From Selenomonadaceae bacterium (lineage in GTDB: Bacteria; Bacillota; Negativicutes; Selenomonadales; Selenomonadaceae): a stretch of 34,116 nt of DNA. Every line of letters starts with the position of its first letter. The stretch's first letter is position 1. The notes under the pieces are model-generated. The model made no database searches. It worked only from the letters and a program-made list of their open reading frames with translations, and was not told the DNA's origin. Of this stretch, positions 23,685 through 30,299 are shown piece by piece. A program made the position numbers and the translations under genes. Where the stretch lies: positions 1-34,116 of the forward strand of contig JAILRS010000034.1 of the NCBI GenBank assembly GCA_024698045.1. The letters run 5' to 3'.

Positions 23685-24554
23685 ATGGAGCTGAGGCAAC
23701 TTGAGTATTTCCAGATGGCAAGCCGTTTGAAAAATATTACTCGTGCCGCGCAAAGGCTCAGAGTTTCACAACCGAATATCACGGTAGCAATCAAGAAACT
23801 CGAAGCGGAATTGGGTGTGCAACTCTTTGACAGGAGTCAAAAACAATTATCGTTGACGCCCGAGGGAACTGTTTTTCTCAAACGGATAGATCTTGCTCTG
23901 AGAAATATCGATGACGCCATTTTAGAAGTAGACGACTACAAACAATTACAGAAGGGGACGATAAAAATCGGAATACCGCCGATGATGGGCGCATATCTTT
24001 TCCCGAAAGTTTTTTCCGATTTTCGTCATGTTCATCCCAACCTTGATGTATTACTTTACGAGGAAGGTTCACTTTCAATCCGCGAAAAACTCGAGAGCGA
24101 CGAACTTGATTTCGGAATTATAATCGTGCCGGAAAACGCCAATAACTTAAACATCCTGAACATGTCACGAAATCAATTGATGGTTTACGTTTCAAACGAA
24201 AGTCCTCTGGCTGAACACGAATCAATATCGCCCAAAGATATCGCCTCCTCCGATTTAATCATGATGAAGGAAGGTTCTTATCTGCGTCAAATCGTTCAGA
24301 ATAAATTATCCGAGCTGAAAATTTCTCCGCGTACGGTACTTGAGTCGGGACAAATCGTCACGATAAAGGGGCTTGTAGCACATCAAGTCGGTATCGCCTT
24401 TTTGTTGGATTTTATTTACGAAGATTCACAAAATATCAAGGCATTACCTTTTGACAATCCGATTTTCGTTGACATCGGTTTAGCGTGGAAAAAAGACAAA
24501 TACGTATCGAAGGCGGCGCAAGCATTCATAGATTTCTGTAAAAATCCGCTGTAA
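23685..24554 (+). CDS. LysR family transcriptional regulator
   Basis: A 289-residue DNA-binding regulator. The N-terminal winged helix-turn-helix (MELRQLEYFQMASRLKNITRAAQRLRVSQPNIT in two parts, about 1-34, then IKKLEAELGVQLFDR) is textbook LysR. A linker helix follows to about residue 85. The C-terminal periplasmic-binding-like effector domain begins GTIKIGIPPMMGAYLFP (about 92), with LDFGIIIVP and VAHQVGIAFLLDF typical of CynR/YwbI-like members. The effector is unknown. ATG 23685 has GGGAAGTGA 6 bases upstream. It is divergent from the ABC ATPase gene, so that gene is a likely target; this is inferred from position only. Confidence 0.93.
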   Translation: MELRQLEYFQMASRLKNITRAAQRLRVSQPNITVAIKKLEAELGVQLFDRSQKQLSLTPEGTVFLKRIDLALRNIDDAILEVDDYKQLQKGTIKIGIPPMMGAYLFPKVFSDFRHVHPNLDVLLYEEGSLSIREKLESDELDFGIIIVPENANNLNILNMSRNQLMVYVSNESPLAEHESISPKDIASSDLIMMKEGSYLRQIVQNKLSELKISPRTVLESGQIVTIKGLVAHQVGIAFLLDFIYEDSQNIKALPFDNPIFVDIGLAWKKDKYVSKAAQAFIDFCKNPL

Positions 24555-24582
24555 ATTCATACCGTCAAAATCACGGCGGTTT

Positions 24583-24611
24583 TTGACATTGTATTTGTGC
24601 TATGATAAAAT
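24583..24611 (+). promoter_or_regulatory. Strong promoter for the polyprenyl synthase gene
   Basis: TTGACA at 24583-24588, 17 bases, TAAAAT at 24606-24611. The start point is near 24618 and the leader about 24 bases. The -35 overlaps the short GTCAAAA/TTTTGAC inverted repeat (24564-24587) after the LysR gene, which may be its terminator. Confidence 0.8.
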
Positions 24612-24641
24612 TGCAAAAAATTTTCTGAGCAGGTGAGACGG

Positions 24642-25610
24642 TTGAACTTCGTGGCGGCTTTGAACGAAGCGACGGCAAAAAATTTGCAAATATTGGAAGA
24701 ACACTTAAGACAATCGATATCGGATGATAAATTTATTCACGAAGTATGTGAGCCGTTGATTCGCGGAGGCAAACGTTTGCGCCCGATGCTCTTCATGCTT
24801 TGCGCCAATTCTAGAAAAGATTGTCCGACGGAATTGACAATGCCCTTGGCAACGGCTTTGGAATTGATTCACACTGCCAGTCTCGTTCACGATGACATTA
24901 TCGATACGTCGAAGAAGCGGCGCGGCGTTGAGACTGCCAATTCAAAATACGGCGCACAAATTGCCGTACTTGTCGGCGATTATCTTTTCGCCAAAGCTTT
25001 TCAACTTGTTGCGGAAAATAATTACAGCCATGAGGTCACTTTAATACTTTCCAATCTCGTTAAAAATCTCTGCATAGGCGAAATTTCGCAAGATAAATCG
25101 TTATTCGTCGTGCCTACCATGACCGAATATTACACGAATATAAATTTGAAGACGGCGATTTTTCTGTCAAGCTGTTGCAAACTCGGCGCCATAATATCCG
25201 ACATGACCGAACGCGAAATCAATAATCTTACCGCTTACGGTTCGGGGTTGGGGCTTGCCTTTCAGATTGTCGATGATTTGCTTGATTTCTTCGGCGATGC
25301 CAATGTCACGGGAAAACCGCAGGGCGGCGATTTGAAAAGCGGCGTGATAACTTTGCCGGTGATTCGTGCTTTGGAGAAAAGTAACAGAGCCGATGAATTG
25401 AGGGAGCTTGTCACGCGCGGCAATGTGACGCCTGAAGATATAGACAACGCAATAAAAATTATTCGTGCTACGGATGCGGTCGACTACTGCAGGACACGCG
25501 CGCAAGCCCATATAGATTCGGCGCGGATTAATTTGCCCGATACCTTGAACACTTCCGCAATATTGGCACTGGAAAAATTAGCCGACTTCATTGTAGATCG
25601 CACGAGATAA
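24642..25610 (+). CDS. Long-chain polyprenyl diphosphate synthase
   Basis: A 322-residue trans-prenyltransferase expected to make the C35-C40 side chain of menaquinone. GGKRLRPML is near 42-50. The first Asp-rich motif is DDIID (about 84-88), without the two-residue insertion, and an Ala sits five residues before it, which in this family permits chains longer than C20. The second motif is FQIVDDLLDFFGD. GDLKSGVITLPVI and KKRRGVETANSKYG support heptaprenyl/octaprenyl synthase (HepT/IspB-like) rather than FPP synthase, contrasting with ispA in this window. The start is TTG 24642, with AGGTGA 5 bases upstream; a GTG three codons earlier is inside the ribosome site. No terminator is seen before the SCIFF gene. 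Confidence 0.92.
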   Translation: MNFVAALNEATAKNLQILEEHLRQSISDDKFIHEVCEPLIRGGKRLRPMLFMLCANSRKDCPTELTMPLATALELIHTASLVHDDIIDTSKKRRGVETANSKYGAQIAVLVGDYLFAKAFQLVAENNYSHEVTLILSNLVKNLCIGEISQDKSLFVVPTMTEYYTNINLKTAIFLSSCCKLGAIISDMTEREINNLTAYGSGLGLAFQIVDDLLDFFGDANVTGKPQGGDLKSGVITLPVIRALEKSNRADELRELVTRGNVTPEDIDNAIKIIRATDAVDYCRTRAQAHIDSARINLPDTLNTSAILALEKLADFIVDRTR

Positions 25611-25653
25611 AATTTTCGACCACATTTATTTTTCAATACACTAAAATTTTTTG

Positions 25654-25708
25654 AAAGGTGGTGACCGACGCGCCAAGCCGTAAAAAAGTTTTGGTCGCGT
25701 CATTCACA
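25654..25708 (+). promoter_or_regulatory. Structured leader: Shine-Dalgarno separated from SCIFF start by a hairpin
   Basis: AAAGGTGGT (25654-25662) is an excellent ribosome site but ends 46 bases before the SCIFF ATG. Between them GACGCG-CCAA (25667-25676) pairs with TTGG-t-CGCGTC (25691-25701): 10 base pairs with one bulged T. Folding would bring the site to about 11 bases from ATG 25709. A TAAAAT at 25642-25647 may be a -10, without a clear -35. Confidence 0.45.
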
Positions 25709-25855
25709 ATGAAACACATCAGAACAATCAACAAACCTACACTGCAAGACAGCCTTAGCAAAGGCGGTTGCGGCGAATGTCAAGCCTCCTGCCAATCCGC
25801 TTGCAAAACCAGCTGCACAGTCGGCAATCAAGTCTGCGAACAGAAATCCAAATAA
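25709..25855 (+). CDS. scfA: SCIFF (six cysteines in forty-five residues) ranthipeptide precursor
   Basis: A 48-residue peptide. The N-terminus MKHIRTINKPTLQDSL, then GGCGECQASCQSACKTSC and a final Cys near the end, match the SCIFF family: six cysteines at residues 21, 24, 28, 32, 36 and 43. In clostridia a radical SAM enzyme (ScfB) installs a Cys-to-Thr thioether bond (TSC/T-x-x motif) and the peptide has been linked to quorum-like signalling; this is family knowledge. No maturase lies next to it here: the next gene is a convergent DUF262 protein. In-frame GTG codons at 25658/25661 would add 16-17 residues (65-residue form) but overlap the ribosome site, and family members begin MKHI. It lies 98 bases downstream of the polyprenyl synthase gene and ends at a strong terminator. 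Confidence 0.92.
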   Translation: MKHIRTINKPTLQDSLSKGGCGECQASCQSACKTSCTVGNQVCEQKSK

Positions 25856-25875
25856 TTTTTGTTTCGGCGTAATCA

Positions 25876-25910
25876 AAAACTCCCCGTCATTTCGACAGGG
25901 AGTTATTTTA
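25876..25910. terminator. Bidirectional terminator between scfA and the DUF262 gene
   Basis: The arms AACTCCC-c-GTC and GAC-a-GGGAGTT with the loop ATTTC; T-rich on the plus side (ATTTTATT) and TTTTTGATT on the minus side. It serves both converging genes. Confidence 0.85.
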
Positions 25911-25932
25911 TTGGGTACGGCAAATTTTTATT

Positions 25933-27666
25933 TCAATAAGCCGTTGTGTTGTCTTTAACGTAATTTATAAAACTCTGAACGATTTCCGCCTTGCGCTTGA
26001 CGATATCAATTTCGTTGAAATCATCGCAGGTATCCGCCAAATCAAGTAACTCTTGAATTTTGGTGCCCTCTTTCTTTTGACCGTTGCGCGTCTCTTGCCC
26101 CTTATAGTATTTGACTTTATCGCTGAATTTATAATCCGAGGCACGAATATTGACACGCTTTTCGAGGATTGATTTGTTGCCGAGACTCTCCATATTTTTG
26201 GAAGTAGACAACTTATTTTCTCTCCTGTGCGAATATATGTGCTCGATTTCCAAATCCGTTTCCAAAGGCAAGAGTTGTTGATTCTGATTTTGGAACGCCC
26301 ACCATGTCAATATTGATTTCGTTATCGGGCGCGTGTTACCGAACATGTAGTCGTTAAGAGTGGTTTTTAATTTGTTTGGCGTGAAAATATATCTGCCGAA
26401 TGTGACGGGCTTATCGGTGACGATATTAATCATCTCGGCAAAAATCGGCGTGCGCAGAGCGTTTATACCGGGGTTTGTCATCGAGTAAGCTAATGTGAAC
26501 GCGATAATCTTATCCAAGAAATTGAAAAATTTTTCGTCATCAATCGAACCGTTATCGTCACGGTTACTCATGTAATACACCGAAACAATATAAGTCCACA
26601 TACTGTTTGGCGAATAGTTCAGCACGAAGAATTTTTTCAAAACACGGTCGCTGAATCTGTCTTGATTCTGAATTGCGACATCACGCCAAAAGTTTGCAAG
26701 ATCTATAAGGTTATTGAAAGTCTCTTCGCTTTTTAAAAGGGCGTAGTCATTTTTCTGGTAGAATTTCCGCAGACCTTCGGTAGTCGAAGAAGTGATGCCG
26801 GCTTTGGCGCGTTCGCAATACATATACCTGGAAAAAATTTCGTCTATCGCGCTGCCGGATTGCGAACGAAAAACCGATATGCATGTCGCTTCAAGTTCTT
26901 TCCACTTCGCGATAAATTCATCTTTCTTATTGAGACCGGTAAAAAATTTATAGAACTGCGCTTTAAAGATATCGGAATCGGATAAAGGTTTGCCGCGATT
27001 GTTAAGCGTGGAGAAAATACACAATGCCGTATCTTGTGATTCTGCCTCTATCGGTAACAAAATACAATTGTTCATGATGCGCAGCGGGAATAGCGAAAAC
27101 CAATCGGGATACGCGTTGAGAAATTCGGTAATTTTATTTTGGAAGAACCGATAATTATTTGCGTAGTTGCTGTCTTCATTCGCAGTGGTTTCGCCCGTTT
27201 TGAGGATGTTTATAAATTCTTCTCTGTCGCTCTCGGTAGCAACTTCGGAATTAATTTTCAAAACATTTTTATCGGCCTCTTCATATTCATCGGTTTTCCA
27301 TATGCACTGCCCGATAATTTTGGCGGTTCTGATTGCCTTGTCGTTCTGCATTTTGCCGTACTTTTCATAGAACGCACGAAGTAAAAGCATGAGCGTTGTA
27401 ATACGCTGTTGTCCGTCGATTATCTCCATTTTCTTTTCGTCATTCTTGAACATTACGATAGAGCCGAGAAAATATTCCTGATTATCGCTGTTGAAGTTAT
27501 CGCAATTATTATCGGGAAAGGCAAAGGAGCGTAAATCATCCCAAAGCGTTTGACACTCTTTTTCTTCCCACGCATACGGACGTTGATAATCCGGAATCAA
27601 GAAATTAATCTTGTTGTTACCGAACAGTTCTTTGATAGTTTCCCTGTCGATATTTAATTTAGACAT
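25933..27666 (-). CDS. DUF262/DUF1524 protein (GmrSD-like)
   Basis: A 577-residue protein of the ParB-like DUF262 N-terminal plus HNH-like DUF1524 C-terminal type. DUF262 hallmarks are IPDYQRPYAWEEKE (about 24-37) and EIIDGQQRITTLMLLL (about 83-98, the DGQQR motif). The central helical region includes LSDSDIFKAQFY. The nuclease part has LEIEHIYSHR (near 485) and MESLGNKSILEKRVN, matching the DUF1524 H-x-Y...N...N arrangement (here EHIYSH instead of DHI-P). Family members such as GmrSD and BrxU are type IV, modification-dependent restriction enzymes, so phage defence is plausible but not shown. It is a solitary gene with GGGGGAG before the ATG, no methyltransferase nearby, a long upstream region with a perfect palindrome, and its own terminator. 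Confidence 0.9.
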   Translation of the reverse strand: MSKLNIDRETIKELFGNNKINFLIPDYQRPYAWEEKECQTLWDDLRSFAFPDNNCDNFNSDNQEYFLGSIVMFKNDEKKMEIIDGQQRITTLMLLLRAFYEKYGKMQNDKAIRTAKIIGQCIWKTDEYEEADKNVLKINSEVATESDREEFINILKTGETTANEDSNYANNYRFFQNKITEFLNAYPDWFSLFPLRIMNNCILLPIEAESQDTALCIFSTLNNRGKPLSDSDIFKAQFYKFFTGLNKKDEFIAKWKELEATCISVFRSQSGSAIDEIFSRYMYCERAKAGITSSTTEGLRKFYQKNDYALLKSEETFNNLIDLANFWRDVAIQNQDRFSDRVLKKFFVLNYSPNSMWTYIVSVYYMSNRDDNGSIDDEKFFNFLDKIIAFTLAYSMTNPGINALRTPIFAEMINIVTDKPVTFGRYIFTPNKLKTTLNDYMFGNTRPITKSILTWWAFQNQNQQLLPLETDLEIEHIYSHRRENKLSTSKNMESLGNKSILEKRVNIRASDYKFSDKVKYYKGQETRNGQKKEGTKIQELLDLADTCDDFNEIDIVKRKAEIVQSFINYVKDNTTAY

Positions 27667-27754
27667 TTAATTACTCCCCCTTTAAAAGTTAAGAAAGTTG
27701 GGCGTTGTAATACAAACGTCGTGAATTGAATTGCCTTTAACCGCGCGGCTTCGT

Positions 27755-27770
27755 AGTTTTTCGAAAAACT
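27755..27770. repeat. Perfect 16-bp palindrome, possible operator
   Basis: AGTTTTTCGAAAAACT is a perfect inverted repeat with no loop, about 90 bases upstream of the DUF262 start. It has no associated T-run of its own beyond the arms, so a protein-binding site is as likely as a hairpin. Confidence 0.4.
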
Positions 27771-27821
27771 GTTCGCTAGTTTAGCACAAGTCAAAAAAAA
27801 TATGCAAGAAATAATTCAAAA

Positions 27822-27857
27822 CGCGGATTATACCTAACAAAAATGGTATAGTCCGCG
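27822..27857 (-). terminator. Terminator of the transglutaminase-like lipoprotein gene
   Basis: Long 13-bp arms (CGCGGAtTATACC and GGTATAgTCCGCG, one wobble pair) with a 10-base loop. On the minus strand they are followed by TTTTGAATTATTT. Located 24 bases after the stop at 27881. Confidence 0.75.
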
Positions 27858-27880
27858 CCGAAGTTAAAGCGTTAAAAAAT

Positions 27881-29086
27881 TTACCTTGAGGGCGTCGCGT
27901 CGGTGGTGAAGAACATATATTTGCCGCGACAAGTCACATTCATTTTGACATTGCCGCTCCAACCGTAGCGATTCGGCAAAACACTGTCAGTCAAATAGTG
28001 CACTGCGTTTGAAGCATTTTTATATCTCTCGTCGTAGGGCGCAACCACCCACGATAATTGATAGCCATCGGAACAAATACGACGGGCAATGTAGTCAAGA
28101 GCATTCTGCGCAGTGGTTGAATGTGCACCGAAATATTTTCCGCCCGTCGAAGTAAATTCTGTCGTGTAGTAAAAATATCTGCCGTCGGGAGTTTTAACCA
28201 TATTGGGCGCATATTTCTTCGACCATTTGTGCGTAGCGGCGGCAACATCTGTAGGCGCGTTGAAATAAATGTAACCGTTGTATTCGCCCGTATCGGCAAA
28301 AGTAAATGACGCGTCATCCCACGTCAAATCGACGAAATAATATTTACCGTCGCCGAAAGTTATCGTGTTCCAAACATGTGATTCTTTATTCGTGTAGCCG
28401 TTAATCTTATCGACATCAAGTCCGCACATCGTACCCAACATGTAAAAAGCATCGGTGTATCCTTGACAATTCGCTTTGCCGTCGATAAGTGCCCCGAAAG
28501 CCGTTTGGAATCTTGCCGAAGACGGTTGCGGATTTTCCGTGTAATAACTTGTTCGTTCGATAATTGCGTCGTGAATATAAAGTTGTTTATACAAAGCCGG
28601 CGAAGAATGATTAGCCGCGAAATCATTAGCCTCGTCAACTATTTCGACAGCCACATCATAAAGTTGTTGTTCGTCATCCGTGAGGAAAGAAGTATCATTA
28701 TGCAAGTAGGCGTAGGCAACGCGCTCGCCGGGGTAATTCCTTACCTTGTACAGCACATTCATTTTTGAACTGTTATTTTTTCGGGAAGTAGTGTACTCAA
28801 TGTACCAAGCAGAAGAATAGAAAGAAATGTCGTTAATATCGGGATTAAAACCATCGGTGAGCACCACGGGTAAAGTTGTCTCCAATGTCTTGCGTGTTTG
28901 CCTTATATGATTGACCAAATCAAGTTGATTGTTGAAATGCGGAACATTATCCCAATCTATATCCTCGATTTTTGATTCGCTCGATACCGCTTTGTTTTCC
29001 GCCGATTTGCTGTCGACATCATCGTCGCCGCAACCGGTCACAAACAACAACGTTATCGCAAAAATTATAGCCAAAAGATTTTTCAT
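27881..29086 (-). CDS. Lipoprotein with transglutaminase-like cysteine protease fold
   Basis: A 401-residue exported lipoprotein. The signal peptide MKNLLAIIFAITLLFVTGC has a lipobox with lipidated Cys19, followed by an Asp/Ser-rich spacer to about residue 45. The catalytic domain has a transglutaminase-like triad: Cys207 in DGKANCQGYTDAF, His237 in ESHVWNTI and Asp253 in YYFVDLTWDD. The preceding helix (LYIHDAIIERTSYY) is also typical of bacterial Transglut_core proteins. These usually act as envelope peptidases or cross-linkers; the substrate is unknown. Residues about 300-401 form an additional C-terminal domain (GGKYFGAHSTTAQNAL...). The ATG has no ribosome site at normal distance; AAAGGTGGTGA lies about 41 bases upstream, as for the SCIFF gene. 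Single-gene unit. Confidence 0.87.
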   Translation of the reverse strand: MKNLLAIIFAITLLFVTGCGDDDVDSKSAENKAVSSESKIEDIDWDNVPHFNNQLDLVNHIRQTRKTLETTLPVVLTDGFNPDINDISFYSSAWYIEYTTSRKNNSSKMNVLYKVRNYPGERVAYAYLHNDTSFLTDDEQQLYDVAVEIVDEANDFAANHSSPALYKQLYIHDAIIERTSYYTENPQPSSARFQTAFGALIDGKANCQGYTDAFYMLGTMCGLDVDKINGYTNKESHVWNTITFGDGKYYFVDLTWDDASFTFADTGEYNGYIYFNAPTDVAAATHKWSKKYAPNMVKTPDGRYFYYTTEFTSTGGKYFGAHSTTAQNALDYIARRICSDGYQLSWVVAPYDERYKNASNAVHYLTDSVLPNRYGWSGNVKMNVTCRGKYMFFTTDATPSR

Positions 29087-29138
29087 TTATAATTGCGCTG
29101 ATATCATCCGATATAAGTCGCGTTTATTCACCACCTTT
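29087..29138 (-). promoter_or_regulatory. Leader with distant Shine-Dalgarno and possible 15-codon upstream frame
   Basis: On the minus strand AAAGGTGGTGA (29138-29128) is 41 bases before the lipoprotein ATG. A short ATATC/GATAT hairpin (29101-29114) lies between. From the GTG pair a 15-codon frame (MVNKRDLYRMISAQL) ends in TAA directly abutting the ATG, so either a structured leader or a coupled leader peptide is possible. Confidence 0.35.
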
Positions 29139-29170
29139 ATGCTAATTTACGTCTGAAGAAAATCGCCGCG

Positions 29171-29185
29171 GCAACGTGACGTTGC
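29171..29185. repeat. Perfect 7-bp inverted repeat upstream of the lipoprotein gene
   Basis: GCAACGTGACGTTGC, with a one-base centre, lies in the 203-base gap between recR and the lipoprotein gene. A GCCGCGGC palindrome adjoins it on the left. It could be an operator or a weak terminator after recR. No gene is seen in the rest of the gap. Confidence 0.4.
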
Positions 29186-29289
29186 ATCCAATGGTCGCGA
29201 TAAAGTTTTCGACAGCCTCAACAAATAACCGCGGCAGTAATAATAACCGCTTTACTTTGAACACTTTTGTTAACCGTACGAAAGGAGTA

Positions 29290-29889
29290 TCAAACCGGCA
29301 CACGGTTTTCTATTGCCTTCGCCAAAGTCAGACTGTCAGTACCTGCGAAATCCGCCCCGACTGCCAATCCGCGCGCCAATTTCGTTACCTTCACGCCGAG
29401 AGGATTAAGTAAACGAGAAATAAAAAGTGAAGTAGCATCGCCCTCGACAGTCGGCTCGAACGCGATTATAACTTCACGAACATTATCATCGCCCACGCGT
29501 TTAACCAATTCGCGCAGACGAATATCATTTTGCGAAATGCCCGACAGCGGCGATATCAATCCGCCCGTCACATGATATTTTCCCTCGAAAGATCCCGCGC
29601 GTTCAATCGCGTCCAAATCTTTGGCGTCCTTCACTACGCAGATAACTTTTCCGTCGCGTTTATCCGAGGCGCAGATATCGCAAATATCTTTGTCGGCATC
29701 AATGGTATTGAAACAAATTTCGCAAGCATGAGTATCAAGCTTGACCGAACGAATAGCCGACGCCAAATTTTCCACATCATCGGATTTCATTTCCGCTATA
29801 TGATAAGCGAGCCGAGCGGCAGTTTTCGCACCGACGCCCGGCAATTTCGTTAACGACTCGACAAGAGTCGCCATAGCTTTTGATATCAT
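29290..29889 (-). CDS. recR: Recombination mediator protein RecR
   Basis: A 199-residue protein of the RecFOR pathway, loading RecA at gaps. The N-terminal helix-hairpin-helix is LTKLPGVGAKTAARLAYHI (about 13-31). The zinc finger uses CEICFN and CDICAS (about 55-75). The Toprim domain has VICVVKDAKDLDAIE and IIAFEPTVEGDAT. The Walker B-like C-terminus (KVTKLARGLAVGADFAGTD) follows, with TDSLTLAKAIENR. The length is standard. It lies 7 bases after ybaB, in the conserved dnaX-ybaB-recR order. The ribosome site is weak (AAAGG 12 bases before the ATG), so coupling to ybaB is likely. Confidence 0.97.
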   Translation of the reverse strand: MISKAMATLVESLTKLPGVGAKTAARLAYHIAEMKSDDVENLASAIRSVKLDTHACEICFNTIDADKDICDICASDKRDGKVICVVKDAKDLDAIERAGSFEGKYHVTGGLISPLSGISQNDIRLRELVKRVGDDNVREVIIAFEPTVEGDATSLFISRLLNPLGVKVTKLARGLAVGADFAGTDSLTLAKAIENRVPV

Positions 29890-29896
29890 TTAAATG

Positions 29897-30286
29897 TTAC
29901 GCCTTTGAACCGCCCAAGAATTTTCCGATTAAATCGCCGATATTGCCCATATTACCGCCGCCCAGACCGGCAAGACCGCCAAGTGCATTGCCTGCGAAAT
30001 TCGACATGTTGCTTGAAATTTTTTTGTCAATCTCGGCATTGGCGGCATTGACCGCGCTGACTACTAAATCTTCAATCGCATTGACATCGCCTTCTTGCAC
30101 GAGTTCGGGCGAAATTTTAATTTCCGTGACAACTTTTTCGCCGTTGACTGTTGCGCTGACCATACCGCCGCCAACTTGTGCCGTCGCCGTTTCCTGTTTC
30201 AAACGTGCCTTGTTTTCTTCAAAGTTGCGTTGTAATTCCTGCGCCTGTCTCATGATTGCGTTCAAGTCAAAACCTTGTTGTGCCAT
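29897..30286 (-). CDS. ybaB: YbaB/EbfC family nucleoid-associated protein
   Basis: A 129-residue dimeric DNA-binding protein that sits between dnaX and recR in many bacteria. It shows the family's N-terminal helix (NAIMRQAQELQRNFEENKARL, split by the family's Met/Gln pattern), the central sheet with GGGMVSATVNGEKVVTEIKI and SPELV, and the helix EDLVVSAVNAANAEI. The C-terminus is extended and Gly/Met/Asn-rich (GGLAGLGGGNMGN), as in several Bacillota. The chosen start ATG 30286 has AAGGAGAG 7 bases upstream and lies 14 bases after dnaX; the open frame runs further upstream into dnaX. Confidence 0.95.
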   Translation of the reverse strand: MAQQGFDLNAIMRQAQELQRNFEENKARLKQETATAQVGGGMVSATVNGEKVVTEIKISPELVQEGDVNAIEDLVVSAVNAANAEIDKKISSNMSNFAGNALGGLAGLGGGNMGNIGDLIGKFLGGSKA

Positions 30287-30299
30287 TGAAAATCTCTCC

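Larger units (their letters stand above)
27667..27880. other. 214-base intergenic region upstream of the DUF262 gene
   Basis: It contains the DUF262 ribosome site, a weak minus-strand promoter-like pair (TTGTAT, 17 bases, TTAACT), a perfect 16-bp palindrome and the terminator of the lipoprotein gene. No open frame with a ribosome site is seen. Confidence 0.6.

Noticed and set aside
25658..25855. 65-residue N-terminally extended SCIFF
   Set aside because: The GTG starts overlap the Shine-Dalgarno sequence itself, the added residues are basic and unlike family leaders, and SCIFF peptides begin MKHI. It is kept as the alternative to test.
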